In this document: positions 25,092 to 33,414 of the stretch, one piece after another
How the letters are laid out: every line of letters begins with the position of its first letter
Position numbering within the stretch: position 1 is the first letter of the stretch
Assembly (NCBI RefSeq): GCF_025215075.1
Contig: NZ_JAOBTH010000028.1
Span: 372,001 to 436,000, forward strand
Origin: Tenacibaculum haliotis
Lineage (GTDB): Bacteria > Bacteroidota > Bacteroidia > Flavobacteriales > Flavobacteriaceae
DNA length: 64,000 nt
Direction: 5' to 3'
The notes under the pieces: model-generated
The model's database searches: none
What the model was told of the DNA's origin: nothing
The model's input: only the letters and a program-made list of their open reading frames with translations
Translations under genes and position numbers: made by a program

Positions 25092-25457
25092 ATGCATATA
25101 GAACAGCTTAGAGATTATTGTATTACTAAAAAAGGAGTCACAGAACATTTTCCTTTTGATGATGTTACTTTAGTTTTTAAAGTAATGAATAAAATGTTTG
25201 CTTTAAGCCGATTAGATGCTTGGGAAAAAGGCGAAGCAAAAATCAACTTAAAATGTAATCCTGAGCGTGCTTTAGAATTAAGAGCTGAATATGAGAGCAT
25301 CAATCCTGGGTGGCATATGAATAAAAAACACTGGAATACAATTACTTTAAATAATGATGTTTCTGATGAACTTGCCTTTCAATTGATCGATCATTCTTAT
25401 GATTTAATTGTAAGTGGATTAACAAAAAAATTACGCAAAGAATTAAAATCAATGTAA
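25092..25457 (+). CDS. MmcQ/YjbR family protein
   Basis: 121 residues with the YjbR pattern: LRDYCITKKGVTEHFPFDD at the start, VFKVMNKMFALSRLD, then the conserved INLKCNPERALELRAEYESI, and GWHMNKKHWNTITLN. The family has a cyclic-AMP-receptor-like CyaY/YjbR fold and is described as DNA-binding, but its physiological role is unclear. It begins at the base after the DUF4230 stop and ends one base before the 5-FCL gene, so translation is probably coupled. Confidence 0.88.
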   Translation: MHIEQLRDYCITKKGVTEHFPFDDVTLVFKVMNKMFALSRLDAWEKGEAKINLKCNPERALELRAEYESINPGWHMNKKHWNTITLNNDVSDELAFQLIDHSYDLIVSGLTKKLRKELKSM

Positions 25458-25458
25458 A

Positions 25459-26007
25459 ATGCTAAAAGCTGATCTTAGAAAAATATATAAACAAAAGAGA
25501 AAAGAATTAACTGAGCTTGAAAAAACAAAGTTTCAAGAAAGCATATATCAGCAAATTTTCGATTTAGATTTTAACGACATCAATAATGTTCATTTGTTTT
25601 TATCAATGCAAAAATTCAATGAAATAGATACACGACCAATTATTGATTTCTTCAGAAAAAAGGATAAAAAAATTATTGTTAGTCAATGTAATTTTAAAGA
25701 CGATTCACTTTCTCATTTTTATTTAAAAGAAGACTCTAAAATTGCTCTAAATAAATTTGGGGTTCCCGAACCAATAAATGCAGAAGAAGTTGCGGTAACA
25801 AAAATCGACTTAGTATTTGTGCCTATGCTAATTTCTGATAAAAAAAACTACCGAGTTGGCTACGGAAAAGGATTTTATGATCGGTTTTTAGCCGACTGCA
25901 GAAAAGACACCAAAACGATTGGTCTTAATTTTTTTCCTCCAATACAAAAAATAGAAGATACGCATACATTTGACGTTCCTTTACATCAAATTATTGTTCC
26001 TAAATAG
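25459..26007 (+). CDS. 5-formyltetrahydrofolate cyclo-ligase
   Basis: 182 residues, usual length. It converts 5-formyl-THF to 5,10-methenyl-THF with ATP. The N-terminal KADLRKIYKQKRKEL, the central DLVFVPMLISDKKNYRVGYG and the signature GYGKGFYDRFL (folate/ATP-binding) are all present. It is the last gene of the DUF4230-YjbR-5-FCL operon and converges on rho, sharing a terminator. Confidence 0.92.
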   Translation: MLKADLRKIYKQKRKELTELEKTKFQESIYQQIFDLDFNDINNVHLFLSMQKFNEIDTRPIIDFFRKKDKKIIVSQCNFKDDSLSHFYLKEDSKIALNKFGVPEPINAEEVAVTKIDLVFVPMLISDKKNYRVGYGKGFYDRFLADCRKDTKTIGLNFFPPIQKIEDTHTFDVPLHQIIVPK

Positions 26008-26036
26008 AAAAATCCCGCTTTGCAGCGGGATTTTTT
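26008..26036. terminator. Bidirectional terminator between the 5-FCL gene and rho
   Basis: A stem of A-run plus ATCCCGCT, loop TTGC, then AGCGGGAT plus T-run. It serves the rightward 5-FCL operon and the leftward rho gene. Confidence 0.92.
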
Positions 26037-26056
26037 ATAAATTATATTTCAGTGAA

Positions 26057-27775
26057 CTATCCGTTCATAGAAATTAAAAACTCTTCATTATTTTTAGAAA
26101 CTCTAATTCTATCATTAATAAACGTCATTGCTTCAACAGGATTCATATCTGCTAAATATTTACGTAATACCCACATGCGTTGTACTGTTTTCTCGTCTAA
26201 TAATAAATCATCACGACGCGTACTTGATTTAATTAAATCAATTGCTGGATAAATTCTACGATTAGAAATATTACGATCTAACTGTAATTCCATATTACCA
26301 GTTCCTTTAAATTCTTCAAAGATAACCTCATCCATTTTCGAACCAGTTTCCGTAAGTGCTGTAGCTATAATTGTTAAGGAACCACCGTTTTCAATATTAC
26401 GAGCCGCACCAAAGAAACGTTTTGGTTTATGTAATGCATTTGCATCGATACCACCAGATAATATTTTACCTGAAGCAGGTGCAACAGTGTTATAAGCTCT
26501 TGCTAAACGTGTAATTGAATCTAATAAAATTACCACATCGTGCCCACATTCTACCAAACGTTTTGCTTTTTCTAAAACGATATTTGCAACACGAACATGC
26601 TTATCCGCAGGCTCATCAAAAGTAGAAGCAACTACCTCTCCACGTACATTACGCTTCATATCGGTAACCTCTTCTGGTCTTTCATCAATCAATAAAACAA
26701 TTTGATATACTTCAGGGTGATTTGCTGCAATTGCATTGGCAACATCCTTTAATAACATTGTTTTACCAGTTTTTGGCTGTGATACAATCATACCACGTTG
26801 CCCTTTACCTATTGGAGAAAATATATCGATAATTCTTGTAGATAATGAACTTCCTCTTTCTGCTAAGTTAAATTTCTCTTCAGAAAATAAGGGCGTTAAG
26901 TGCTCAAAAGACACACGATCACGAACAATATTAGGATTTAATCCATTTATTTTTGATACTCTAATTAAAGGAAAATACTTTTCACCTTCTTTTGGCGGAC
27001 GTACATTACCTAAAACAGTATCTCCGGTTTTTAATCCGAATAATTTTATTTGTGATTGCGAAACATAAATATCATCAGGTGATGATAAATAATTATAATC
27101 AGATGAACGTAAGAACCCATAACCATCTGGCATCATTTCTAACACCCCCTCACTTTCTATAATTCCATCAAACTCAAAATCAGGATCTCTATACTTATTT
27201 CCACTTTTATTATGTGATTTTTTAGCATTCTGATTTTTATGTTGTGGTTTCTTGCTTGCTTCTACCTGTGCTCTTGGTCTTGGTGTCGGTGTCGCTTGTT
27301 TTTTCACTTCCGTTTGTTGCCCTGATCTAGATGCCTTTTTACTAGCCTCTACCTCTGCTCTTGGCCTTGGTCTCGGTCTCGGAACTGGCTTTACCACTTC
27401 AACAGGTTGTTGTTTTTCTGATACACCTTGGTCTTTAACCTCAGTCTTCTCTACAACTTCTTTACTAATAATAGCCTTTTTTTCTAAAGGCTTTTTAACA
27501 GTTTCCTTTTTTTTATCTTTAGCGTTAACCTCAACTTTTTCAACAATCTTTTCTTTTGATTGTTTCGGGGTTTCTTCTGATTTTTCTATTCTTCTTCTTT
27601 TAGGTTTTTCCTCCACAGGCTTAGCTACATTCGCACTAGTTTCTGCTTGTGCATCTAAAATTTTATAAACTAAATCTAATTTTTTTAACTGACTTATTTT
27701 TTTTAAACCAATCGTTTTGGCAATTACCTGTAAGTCTATTAATTTTTTAGTTTTTAATTCCGAAATCTCGAACAT
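26057..27775 (-). CDS. rho: Transcription termination factor Rho with extended N-terminus
   Basis: 572 residues, about 150 more than E. coli Rho. The N-terminal Rho domain (1-45, [20 protein letters not shown]) is followed by a long Lys/Glu/Pro-rich insertion (about 50-200). The RNA-binding cold-shock-like domain (about 205-285, [20 protein letters not shown]) and the RecA-type motor follow, with Walker [11 protein letters not shown] (about 330-340) and Walker [18 protein letters not shown]. The insertion contains a near-repeat, [12 protein letters not shown] and [12 protein letters not shown]. Such insertions are common in Bacteroidetes Rho. It terminates transcription in the cytoplasm as a hexameric RNA helicase. 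Confidence 0.95.
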   Translation of the reverse strand: MFEISELKTKKLIDLQVIAKTIGLKKISQLKKLDLVYKILDAQAETSANVAKPVEEKPKRRRIEKSEETPKQSKEKIVEKVEVNAKDKKKETVKKPLEKKAIISKEVVEKTEVKDQGVSEKQQPVEVVKPVPRPRPRPRAEVEASKKASRSGQQTEVKKQATPTPRPRAQVEASKKPQHKNQNAKKSHNKSGNKYRDPDFEFDGIIESEGVLEMMPDGYGFLRSSDYNYLSSPDDIYVSQSQIKLFGLKTGDTVLGNVRPPKEGEKYFPLIRVSKINGLNPNIVRDRVSFEHLTPLFSEEKFNLAERGSSLSTRIIDIFSPIGKGQRGMIVSQPKTGKTMLLKDVANAIAANHPEVYQIVLLIDERPEEVTDMKRNVRGEVVASTFDEPADKHVRVANIVLEKAKRLVECGHDVVILLDSITRLARAYNTVAPASGKILSGGIDANALHKPKRFFGAARNIENGGSLTIIATALTETGSKMDEVIFEEFKGTGNMELQLDRNISNRRIYPAIDLIKSSTRRDDLLLDEKTVQRMWVLRKYLADMNPVEAMTFINDRIRVSKNNEEFLISMNG

Positions 27776-27920
27776 TCGTAAAATAATTAAGTTATATATA
27801 ATTCTTTATGAAAAAAGAATTTGATTGTATTAAGTTTTATTTGATTGCAATTATATAGGGGCTATATAATTATTACTTGTGCAGTTACTTATACGACAAA
27901 TATATACAAATATTTTAACT

Positions 27921-27958
27921 TGTAATATTTCTTCTTTAAAAAAGAAATATTACATTTG
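27921..27958 (+). promoter_or_regulatory. Inverted repeat overlapping the -7 box of the DUF4293 gene
   Basis: A perfect 13-bp inverted repeat (27921-27933 with 27942-27954, core GTAATATTTCTT) overlaps TACATTTG (27951-27958), which fits TAnnTTTG. Such placement suits a repressor operator. It could alternatively be a terminator-like remnant. Confidence 0.5.
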
Positions 27959-27974
27959 CTATCCAATAAAAAAC

Positions 27975-28412
27975 ATGATACAAAGAAAACAATCTATATA
28001 TTTATTAATTGCAGGAATTATTTCTGCAGGGTTAACTACTGTTTTTAGTCTTTGGACAAATTCACAAAACAACTTACCTATATATATAGTAGATTTATTT
28101 TCGGGGGGTTCTCTTTTAGAAAAAATAATTCCAGTATCATTTTTCACTTCAGCTTTATTATCTATTGTAACCTTATTTTTATTTAAAAATCGTCAGTTAC
28201 AATTTGTCTTAGGGCGTTTAAACATATTGATAAACCTTTTTTTATTAGGCGTGTTGATATATCTGTCACAAACATTATCTGGAGAAGCTTCGGTTTCTGA
28301 GAAAGGTATTGGGATGCTTTTTCCTATTATTGTTATTTTGCTGTTAGTTTTAGCGAATAAAGCAATTAAAAAGGATGAAGATCTTGTAAAATCTGTAGAT
28401 AGATTACGATAA
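27975..28412 (+). CDS. DUF4293 family membrane protein
   Basis: 145 residues from the ATG at 27975 (MIQRKQSIYLL, the conserved start of DUF4293). An open extension upstream is not conserved-looking and includes the promoter. Four membrane helices are visible: LLIAGIISAGLTTVFSLW, IPVSFFTSALLSIVTLFLF, LNILINLFLLGVLIYL and IGMLFPIIVILLLVLANKAI. The tail is charged. The function is unknown. It is transcribed away from rho, as is common in Flavobacteriia. Confidence 0.85.
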   Translation: MIQRKQSIYLLIAGIISAGLTTVFSLWTNSQNNLPIYIVDLFSGGSLLEKIIPVSFFTSALLSIVTLFLFKNRQLQFVLGRLNILINLFLLGVLIYLSQTLSGEASVSEKGIGMLFPIIVILLLVLANKAIKKDEDLVKSVDRLR

Positions 28413-28441
28413 ACCTAACATCTTAGTATATTTAGTGCGAA

Positions 28442-28470
28442 AAAACCGAGATTCTTATCTCGGTTTTCTA
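28442..28470 (+). terminator. Terminator after the DUF4293 gene
   Basis: An 11-bp stem AAAACCGAGAT/ATCTCGGTTTT with loop TCTT (28442-28467), then a T-rich tail. Confidence 0.85.
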
Positions 28471-28531
28471 TTTTTGTAAAGTACCTATTTATGCGCCCTC
28501 CAGAACCAAAATGTTAAAGAAATGTTAACAA

Positions 28532-28573
28532 AAATAGGGTTAACCCTAAGTCAAATAGGGTTAACCCTAAGTC
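28532..28573. repeat. Two tandem 21-bp repeats containing a 12-bp palindrome
   Basis: The units at 28532-28552 and 28553-28573 are identical, each carrying the palindrome AGGGTTAACCCT. A half-site, ATTAGGGTTA, follows at about 28577. Spacing of 21 bp places the sites on the same face of the helix. They lie just upstream of the promoter of the LuxR-type regulator gene. Confidence 0.85.
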
Positions 28574-28593
28574 ACGATTAGGGTTATTGGGTA

Positions 28594-28624
28594 TTGTACA
28601 CATTATTTTTATACTATAGATTTG
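28594..28624 (+). promoter_or_regulatory. Promoter of the LuxR-type response regulator gene
   Basis: TTG (28594-28596), 20 bases, TAGATTTG (28617-28624), matching the Bacteroidetes consensus. The ATG follows at 28639, giving a very short leader. Confidence 0.65.
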
Positions 28625-28638
28625 TAAACGTAACAACG

Positions 28639-29289
28639 ATGGAACACAAGATAAAAGTTCACATAGCCGATGATCACAAAATCTTAATAGATGGAGTTAT
28701 CGCCCTATTAAATACTGAAGATGACTTTGAAATAGAAGGCTTCTCTTTAACTGGTAAACAAGTAATAGATTGGTCTGCTAAAAACAAAGCTGACGTTTTA
28801 GTTTTAGATATTAATATGCCTGAAATAGATGGGATTGATGTTTTAAAAACGTTTAAAAAACGTAATAGAAAAATAAAAACGATAATCCTTTCTAGTTTAA
28901 GTGAACCAAAACTAGTACAAGAAATGGTACAGTTAGGAGCAAATGGTTTTGTCGACAAAAGTTGTGCAAGTGACCACATTATTGATGCCATTAGAAGCGT
29001 TCACAACGGAGTACAATATTTTAGTGATGATGTTAAAAGTAGATTATTAGAATTATACGTAACAGAAGCTACAGTTGAAGAACCTGATTTGAGCAATTCT
29101 GATTTAAATGAAAGAGAAATTGAAGTATTAAAGTTAATTGCTTTAGAAAAAAGTTCTATAGAAATAGCAGAGCTATTATTGGTAAGTATTAAAACGGTTG
29201 AAACATATCGTAAAAGTTTATATAAAAAATTAAAAGTAAAAAACGTAGTAGGTTTAGCGATGTACGCTGTGAAAAATAATATAGTATAG
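28639..29289 (+). CDS. LuxR/NarL-type response regulator
   Basis: 216 residues from the ATG at 28639; the upstream in-frame TTG overlaps the promoter. Receiver domain (1-125) with acidic pair DD (11-12), phospho-acceptor Asp57 in LVLDINMPEIDG and Lys107. The C-terminal LuxR HTH (about 150-213) has LNEREIEVLKLIALEKSSIE and LLVSIKTVETYRKSLYKKLK. It is probably activated by the histidine kinase encoded at 30203. It may bind the tandem palindromes upstream and so regulate itself (inference). Confidence 0.9.
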   Translation: MEHKIKVHIADDHKILIDGVIALLNTEDDFEIEGFSLTGKQVIDWSAKNKADVLVLDINMPEIDGIDVLKTFKKRNRKIKTIILSSLSEPKLVQEMVQLGANGFVDKSCASDHIIDAIRSVHNGVQYFSDDVKSRLLELYVTEATVEEPDLSNSDLNEREIEVLKLIALEKSSIEIAELLLVSIKTVETYRKSLYKKLKVKNVVGLAMYAVKNNIV

Positions 29290-29368
29290 AACCCTTCAAA
29301 TTGTTTTCTTTAGCTACCCCCCCTAACAAAGAAAATGTTCCCCCACAATCTATACATTATAAAAAAGT

Positions 29369-29490
29369 ACATCGCTAATAACTACCATATAAAAAAACAA
29401 TGAAATTATAGCGATGTGCAAAATAGAAACCCCTTATTTTCATTTCCCATAACTTTAAAATGTCCCCCGACATTTCTATTTTATGTATAT
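29369..29490. promoter_or_regulatory. Repeat-bearing intergenic region before the lipoprotein/kinase operon
   Basis: ACATCGCTA (29369-29377) is exactly inverted as TAGCGATGT (29409-29417), and the same heptamer ATCGCTA recurs near 29489. AAATGTC-CCC-GACATTT (about 29457-29473) is a perfect dyad, and a related AAATGTTCCCCC occurs near 29333. No standard -7 box is obvious. Confidence 0.4.
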
Positions 29491-29528
29491 CGCTATTTTA
29501 AATCTTAAAATAACTTAAATAATAAACC

Positions 29529-30203
29529 ATGAATAAATTTACTCCTATTTTATTAGCTATCAGTTTAGTTTTTGCATCATGTTCTTCTAATGAAAATGAA
29601 GAATTAGACAACATCCCTAAAGAAAATTTATTACAATCGTATACTCTTAAAAGAGATGCTAGCGGAGCCTATTCTATCGATTTTAATACAACAGATAACA
29701 CAGCTGTAACGGCCGTTAAAAATATTGACAAATCAAACGAAATCATTTTATCTGAAGCTAAGCACAAAACAACAACGAAGCACAGTAATGATTTTAGCAT
29801 TGAAAATGAAGAGTTAAAAATTGGTTTTTTAGAAGCCAACAAAGGGAAACGCACACAAATATCTGTTGAAGATGAAAACATTACCTTTGCTAAAGGTGGT
29901 ATTACCGAGTTTTTAAACTCATATAGCATTACAAAAAATGAAGACGGTACGTTCTTACTTAACTTTAAAGTAAACGACAATGTAGCTACTGATTTTATTT
30001 ATAATGAAGACATCGAAACTTATGAAGTACATTTATCTAATGGTACAGCTAAACAGAAAGACTTTTCGAGAACTATAAATGCTTCTACTATAGGATTACT
30101 TAAATTAGATTTCATAAATTATAAATACTCAGGGAGATTAGATGAAATTGTACTGCCAAGAAAACCAAGAATTATTATTGTAAATGGAGAAGAACTTCTT
30201 TAA
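29529..30203 (+). CDS. Lipoprotein of unknown function
   Basis: 224 residues. The signal peptide has a clear lipobox (LVFASC, Cys at about 18) and is followed by an Asn/Glu-rich linker. The mature part has two similar halves, each opening with a Tyr/Leu/Lys-rich strand and a Tyr-Ser-Ile or Phe-Leu-Leu turn: YTLKRDASGAYSIDFNTTDN and YSITKNEDGTFLLNFKVNDN. It is therefore probably an internally repeated beta protein. No family is recognised. Its stop overlaps the ATG of the histidine kinase gene by one base, so it likely works with the kinase as sensor input or target. Confidence 0.75.
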   Translation: MNKFTPILLAISLVFASCSSNENEELDNIPKENLLQSYTLKRDASGAYSIDFNTTDNTAVTAVKNIDKSNEIILSEAKHKTTTKHSNDFSIENEELKIGFLEANKGKRTQISVEDENITFAKGGITEFLNSYSITKNEDGTFLLNFKVNDNVATDFIYNEDIETYEVHLSNGTAKQKDFSRTINASTIGLLKLDFINYKYSGRLDEIVLPRKPRIIIVNGEELL

Positions 30204-32032
30204 TGGATTTAAGAAAAGTTAAGAGTTATTGTTTTTTGTTATGTATATATAGTTTTTTTACCGTACACAGTATACAATCTTCTCAATTCAACAAAAAAGA
30301 GGAACAGATTGTATTTACCCAAAATAAAACTTCAAGAGCTACAAATAAAGATTCTTTGTCACAAAGAAAATATTCTATTTTATATAAAAAATATAAAAAA
30401 AAGGAATATTTCGAAACATTAAAAGAAGCTCTTAAAGAATATGAACTTTCAATATCAAAAGAAAATAAGTATTTGTTTTCTTTATTGATTGCTGATATTT
30501 ACAATAAAACAAAAAATTATCAAAACGCCTTGTTTTATTACAAAAACTCTTTGCAAATATTAAAATTAAAAGGACTCGAAAAAAAACAAAAAAATAATAT
30601 TAAAAACATTATTGAAGTTAGTAAAATTAACTTAAGAATCGGTAGTGCTTATCAGAAGTTAACACTAAATGATAGTGCTGTTTTTTATTATACCAAAGTA
30701 GAAAAATTAAACTCCTTTAATCCAGTTATTTTAAAACATAAAGCTTCAACTTACACAAACCTATCTGGAATTTTTGAGCGTGATTCTCTTTTCGAAAAAG
30801 CTAAAGAGTACGCCTTACAAGCTATGAATATTCATTCTTTAAGAAAAGATAAAGTAAACCAAGCTAACTCATTAAATAATCTGGGAAACATATATCTATC
30901 TCAAAAAAAATTTAAACAAGCTAAAAACATTTATTTACAAGGTATTGATTTAATAAAAAATGACAATAGCCCAAATTCAGTTAGATTTAAAGCTAACCTC
31001 TATTATAATTTGGCTTGGGCGATGAGGAACTTAAAAGATTATAAAGCCTATGATTATCAAGAGTTATCATATGAGATAGAAGACAACCAAAGAGAAAAAG
31101 AAGTTCGAAGAATAATTGAAGAAGTAACCGTAAAACACAAAGAAAATTTAGAACAACAAAAAATAAACTTAGTAACAGAACAGAGAAAACTAGCAGAAAC
31201 GCAAGACAGTAAAACTAGTTTATTGTTTGGTGCTTTAAGTTTATTAGTAATTATAATCTCTGGGGTTGTGGTTTATAATTATAAATTACGTCAAAAAAAC
31301 CTACAGTTAAAACTATCTGAAAACAATTTAAAACAACAACAAAGTCTTGAAAAGCTAAAATCAGATACGCATACAAAAATACTGAATGCCACTATAGATG
31401 CTAAAGAATCTGAACGAAAACAGATCGCAGAAATTTTGCATGACAATGTTAGCGCACTACTATCATCTGCAAACATGCATTTAAGTGCCACAAAAAAACA
31501 GTTTAGCAACAATGCTCCTCAAGAAATAGAAAAGACACAAGCTATAATATTAGAAGCTTCACAAAAAGTTCGTGATTTATCTCACAACCTTATTTCATCT
31601 ATTTTATTAAAATTTGGTTTAGAATACGCATTAAAAGATGTCGTGAAAAAATATTCAAACAGTCAATTGAAATTTGAAATTTCTGCTCAGAATATAAATA
31701 GGTACAATCAGGAATTTGAAATAAAAATATTTAATATTATTCAAGAGCTTGCTAATAACATCTTAAAACATAGTAAAGCTAGCCTTGCTCAAATAATTAT
31801 AAAACAAGAAAAAAATAAATTAACTATTCTTGTTAATGACAACGGCATCGGCTTTAATACCTCAGCTACCGCTATTAAAAATACAGGTATTGGCTTAAAT
31901 CAAATAGAAGCTCGATTAGAAATGATGAACGGGAAGCTATCTATCAATTCAGCAACAAATAAAGGAACGAAAATCTCGATAACAATTCCTATTCAACAAC
32001 AAAAACCTTTTAAACTATCATCGGTGAGCTAA
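30203..32032 (+). CDS. TPR-containing sensor histidine kinase
   Basis: 609 residues. N-terminal signal or anchor helix (8-22), periplasmic TPR-like repeats (about 55-290, e.g. ANSLNNLGNIYLSQKKFKQA), coiled coil, transmembrane helix (340-360), second coiled coil and a HisKA_3-type dimerisation domain with His413 in AEILHDNVSALLSS. The HATPase domain has N-box ELANNILKHS (515-524), DNGIGF (546-551) and GIGL (562-565). It is a membrane sensor that autophosphorylates and should act on the LuxR-type regulator encoded upstream. Its 3' end overlaps the convergent phosphoesterase gene by 15 bases. Confidence 0.9.
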   Translation: MDLRKVKSYCFLLCIYSFFTVHSIQSSQFNKKEEQIVFTQNKTSRATNKDSLSQRKYSILYKKYKKKEYFETLKEALKEYELSISKENKYLFSLLIADIYNKTKNYQNALFYYKNSLQILKLKGLEKKQKNNIKNIIEVSKINLRIGSAYQKLTLNDSAVFYYTKVEKLNSFNPVILKHKASTYTNLSGIFERDSLFEKAKEYALQAMNIHSLRKDKVNQANSLNNLGNIYLSQKKFKQAKNIYLQGIDLIKNDNSPNSVRFKANLYYNLAWAMRNLKDYKAYDYQELSYEIEDNQREKEVRRIIEEVTVKHKENLEQQKINLVTEQRKLAETQDSKTSLLFGALSLLVIIISGVVVYNYKLRQKNLQLKLSENNLKQQQSLEKLKSDTHTKILNATIDAKESERKQIAEILHDNVSALLSSANMHLSATKKQFSNNAPQEIEKTQAIILEASQKVRDLSHNLISSILLKFGLEYALKDVVKKYSNSQLKFEISAQNINRYNQEFEIKIFNIIQELANNILKHSKASLAQIIIKQEKNKLTILVNDNGIGFNTSATAIKNTGIGLNQIEARLEMMNGKLSINSATNKGTKISITIPIQQQKPFKLSSVS

Positions 32033-32512
32033 TTCTATAACTTCCATATTGGTAATTTCGCCTTTATTTAATTCAAAACGAAGCATTGTTCTTACTTTGT
32101 GAAAACCATGTTTTCCTGCTGCGCCAGGATTTAAGTGTAGTAGTTTAAATTTCTCATCATATTGTACTTTTAAAATATGTGAATGCCCACTAATAAATAT
32201 TTTTGGAGAACAGGCTTTCAACCCTTCCCTTACTCTTGGTTTATATGCATTCGGATATCCGCCTATATGCGTAATCCAAACAGAAACCCCTTCAACTATA
32301 AATTTATTATCTAACGGAAATTCTGCCCTAGCATCATTATCATCAATATTACCATAAACTGCACGCAAAGGTTTGTGTTTTTTTAAAGTATCCGTAACCT
32401 TTAAATCACCAATATCACCAGCATGCCAAACCTCATCAGCTTGTTTTACAAACTTTAATATTTGATCGTCAATATAACTGTGTGTATCGGAAAGGAGCAG
32501 TATTTTTTTCAT
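32018..32512 (-). CDS. YfcE/MJ0936-type metallophosphoesterase
   Basis: 164 residues from the ATG at 32512 (MKKILLLSDTHSY); ten more in-frame codons upstream look non-conserved. Metal-binding motifs in order: DTH, GDIGD, GNIDD and GHSH, plus ITHIGG. These are the di-metal site of the calcineurin-like superfamily, YfcE subgroup. It hydrolyses phosphodiesters or phosphomonoesters; the natural substrate is unknown. The gene converges on and slightly overlaps the histidine kinase gene. Confidence 0.88.
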   Translation of the reverse strand: MKKILLLSDTHSYIDDQILKFVKQADEVWHAGDIGDLKVTDTLKKHKPLRAVYGNIDDNDARAEFPLDNKFIVEGVSVWITHIGGYPNAYKPRVREGLKACSPKIFISGHSHILKVQYDEKFKLLHLNPGAAGKHGFHKVRTMLRFELNKGEITNMEVIELAHR

Positions 32513-32679
32513 CAACACAAAGCTAATAAATAGTCTATACAAAATAGGCGCTAATATTTATATTCTAGATTTTAAAAGTAACTTTTGTATTTTATTATCT
32601 AACAAAAACATATTTCTTTGAATAGCCACAGCAACTCAATCTATTATTTCATAATTTAGCCATTTAAATTTCATCATTT

Positions 32680-33414
32680 TTGAGGTATTTTATTGAACTA
32701 GCGTACAAAGGAAAAAATTATCATGGTTGGCAAATACAACCTGATGCAATTTCTATACAAGAAAAAATAAACGACGCTATTAGTACTGTTTTAAGACAAA
32801 AAATAGTTATTACAGGTGCTGGCAGAACAGATGCTGGTGTACATGCATCACAAATGTTTGCACATTTTGATACGGATATTGTTTTAGCTGAAAACTTTGC
32901 GTTTAGATTAAATGCTATCTTGCCCGACGATATTGTAATATATAATACTAAACTGGTTCATGACGATGCACATGTTCGTTTCGATGCAAGCAGTAGAAGT
33001 TATGAATATAAGATTTGGCTTGGTAGAAATCCATTTTCGCTAGACACTTCTTGGCAACTATACAATCAACAATTAAATATCGATTTAATGAACCAAGCAG
33101 CCGTTATTTTATATGAATATGAAGATTTTGAATGTTTTTCGAAAGTAAAAACAGGTGTTCATACTTTTAACTGTAAAGTAACGAATGCTTTATGGATTTT
33201 AAATGATAATGAATTAACTTTTCATATTAGTGCAAATCGTTTTTTAAGAAACATGGTGCGAGCAATTGTTGGTACTCTAATTGATATTGGAACTGGAAAA
33301 ACTACTATTGATGATTTTAAAAAAATTATAGAAAGTAAAAACAGAAGTAACGCAGGAACATCGGTACCCGCAAAAGGATTATTTTTAACAAAAGTAGCAT
33401 ACGACTATATATAG
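32680..33414 (+). CDS. truA: tRNA pseudouridine synthase A
   Basis: 244 residues starting with TTG at 32680 (MRYFIELAYKGKNYHGWQIQ). The catalytic Asp lies in GAGRTDAGVHASQM, and RFDASSRSYEY, SANRFLRNMVR and the final AKGLFLTKVAY are all typical. It modifies uridines 38-40 of the tRNA anticodon arm. The stop shares one base with the GTG start of the ABC transporter gene, so the two are coupled. Confidence 0.93.
   Translation: MRYFIELAYKGKNYHGWQIQPDAISIQEKINDAISTVLRQKIVITGAGRTDAGVHASQMFAHFDTDIVLAENFAFRLNAILPDDIVIYNTKLVHDDAHVRFDASSRSYEYKIWLGRNPFSLDTSWQLYNQQLNIDLMNQAAVILYEYEDFECFSKVKTGVHTFNCKVTNALWILNDNELTFHISANRFLRNMVRAIVGTLIDIGTGKTTIDDFKKIIESKNRSNAGTSVPAKGLFLTKVAYDYI

Noticed and set aside
27879..27974. 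N-terminal extension of the DUF4293 protein
   Set aside because: The region contains the promoter and an inverted repeat, and the family's conserved start is the Met at 27975.
28532..28573. Short direct repeats as a CRISPR array
   Set aside because: Only two units, with no spacer between them, and a palindromic core in a promoter region; no cas genes are in the window. Regulatory sites explain them better.
28577..28590. Telomere-like TTAGGGTTA sequence
   Set aside because: It is a half-copy of the AGGGTTAACCCT operator-like repeat and not a terminal array.
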